Source: Eopsaltria australis
Taxonomy: Eukaryota > Chordata > Aves > Passeriformes > Petroicidae
Length of the DNA: 64,000 bases
Direction: 5' to 3'
Assembly (NCBI GenBank): GCA_034509425.1
Contig: JAVTVJ010000653.1
Span: 62,001 to 126,000, forward strand
In this document: positions 63,735 to 64,000 of the stretch, in pieces
How positions within the stretch are numbered: the first letter of the stretch is position 1
Layout of the letters: each line of letters begins with the position of its first letter
Notes under the pieces: model-generated
Database searches by the model: none
What the model was told of the DNA's origin: nothing
The model's input: the letters and a program-made list of their open reading frames with translations, nothing else
Program-made: the position numbers and the translations under genes

Positions 63735-64000
63735 TGCAGAGGTGACCACAGGAAAAAAGGCTGAAAGAGATTGACTTGTTTAGCTTGGTCAAACAAAGGC
63801 TAAGAAAGGATGTGGTTGCCTTCTAAGCTGTGGATAAAGCAAGATGCAAAGAGGGAAAGAACTACTCATACTAAAAGGGAATTGCTGGCACAAAATCAAA
63901 ACTCTACAAATTCATAGCAAGGAACTGTTGGCAGGATGTCAGAACAGCATTTCAAAGCCTTAGAGGAATAACTTTCCAATAGGAGTAATGGGCACTGCCT
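63735..64000 (+). mobile_element. Decayed CR1 fragment, cut by window edge
   Basis: CR1-like words remain (AAGGCTGAAAGAGATTGACT, GTTTAGCTTGGTCAAACAAA), but the copy is strongly diverged. It may continue beyond the right edge. Confidence 0.5.

Larger units (their letters stand above)
45561..64000. other. Intergenic DNA upstream of PCDHAC2
   Basis: This 18.4-kb stretch lies 5' of PCDHAC2, where the rest of the alpha cluster (PCDHAC1 first) would be expected further upstream. No second protocadherin variable exon, which would be an ORF of about 2.4 kb, is present. The sequence is AT-rich and unique except for CR1 fragments near 52.45, 53.4, 58.7-59.2, 61.2 and 63.7-64.0 kb and a few homopolymer runs. 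I see no gene in the gaps 45561-52447, 53706-58704, 59186-61190 and 61641-63734. Confidence 0.75.

Noticed and set aside
1..64000. CRISPR arrays, operons, prophage or other prokaryotic systems
   Set aside because: No regularly spaced direct repeats and no bacterial gene organisation; exon-intron structure and CR1 repeats show vertebrate nuclear DNA.

Overview
This is vertebrate nuclear DNA, most likely from a passerine bird. The avian assignment rests on about fifteen CR1 LINE 3' fragments. A SINE with a tRNA-Ile-like head and a CR1-like tail at about 31366-31497 resembles the passerine TguSINE1 family. The background is CpG-poor and carries one sharp CpG island. I see no bacterial or viral genes.

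The one gene I can support is part of the clustered protocadherin-alpha locus, on the minus strand. The large single-exon reading frame at 42217-44733 is the variable exon of PCDHAC2: signal peptide, six cadherin repeats, transmembrane helix and the start of the cytoplasmic tail. It ends at a clean GT donor instead of its own stop codon. Reading the minus strand further down recovered two short exons that contain no useful ATG. Constant exon 1 is at 33838-33896 (59 bp) and constant exon 2 is at 31606-31694 (89 bp). Both have consensus splice sites, matching phases and the PCDHA constant-region sequence. Constant exon 3, which ends the protein in a lysine-rich tail, was not found and is expected left of position 1.

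Layout from right to left, in the direction of transcription: 64000-45560, intergenic DNA upstream of PCDHAC2 with scattered CR1 copies; 45560-44734, CpG-island promoter and 5' leader; 44733-42217, variable exon; 42216-33897, an 8.3-kb intron without recognisable CR1; 33896-33838, constant exon 1; 33837-31695, a 2.1-kb intron; 31694-31606, constant exon 2; 31605-1, the start of a very long intron with many CR1 fragments, one SINE and several candidate regulatory segments. In mammals the intron between constant exons 2 and 3 holds the HS7 enhancer, so the E-box cluster at 17.15-17.33 kb, the CpG cluster at 19.47-19.57 kb and the AT-rich segment near 9.6 kb are the best places to look for an avian equivalent.

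In vivo the variable exon supplies a homophilic recognition ectodomain. The constant exons supply a cytoplasmic tail shared by all alpha protocadherins, so constant exons 1 and 2 here should be spliced to every PCDHA variable exon of this genome and not only to PCDHAC2. I found no clearly undescribed biological system. The observations most worth checking are regulatory or structural: the intron-retention short isoform, the CR1-poor block around the gene core, the SINE close to constant exon 2, and the candidate enhancers.
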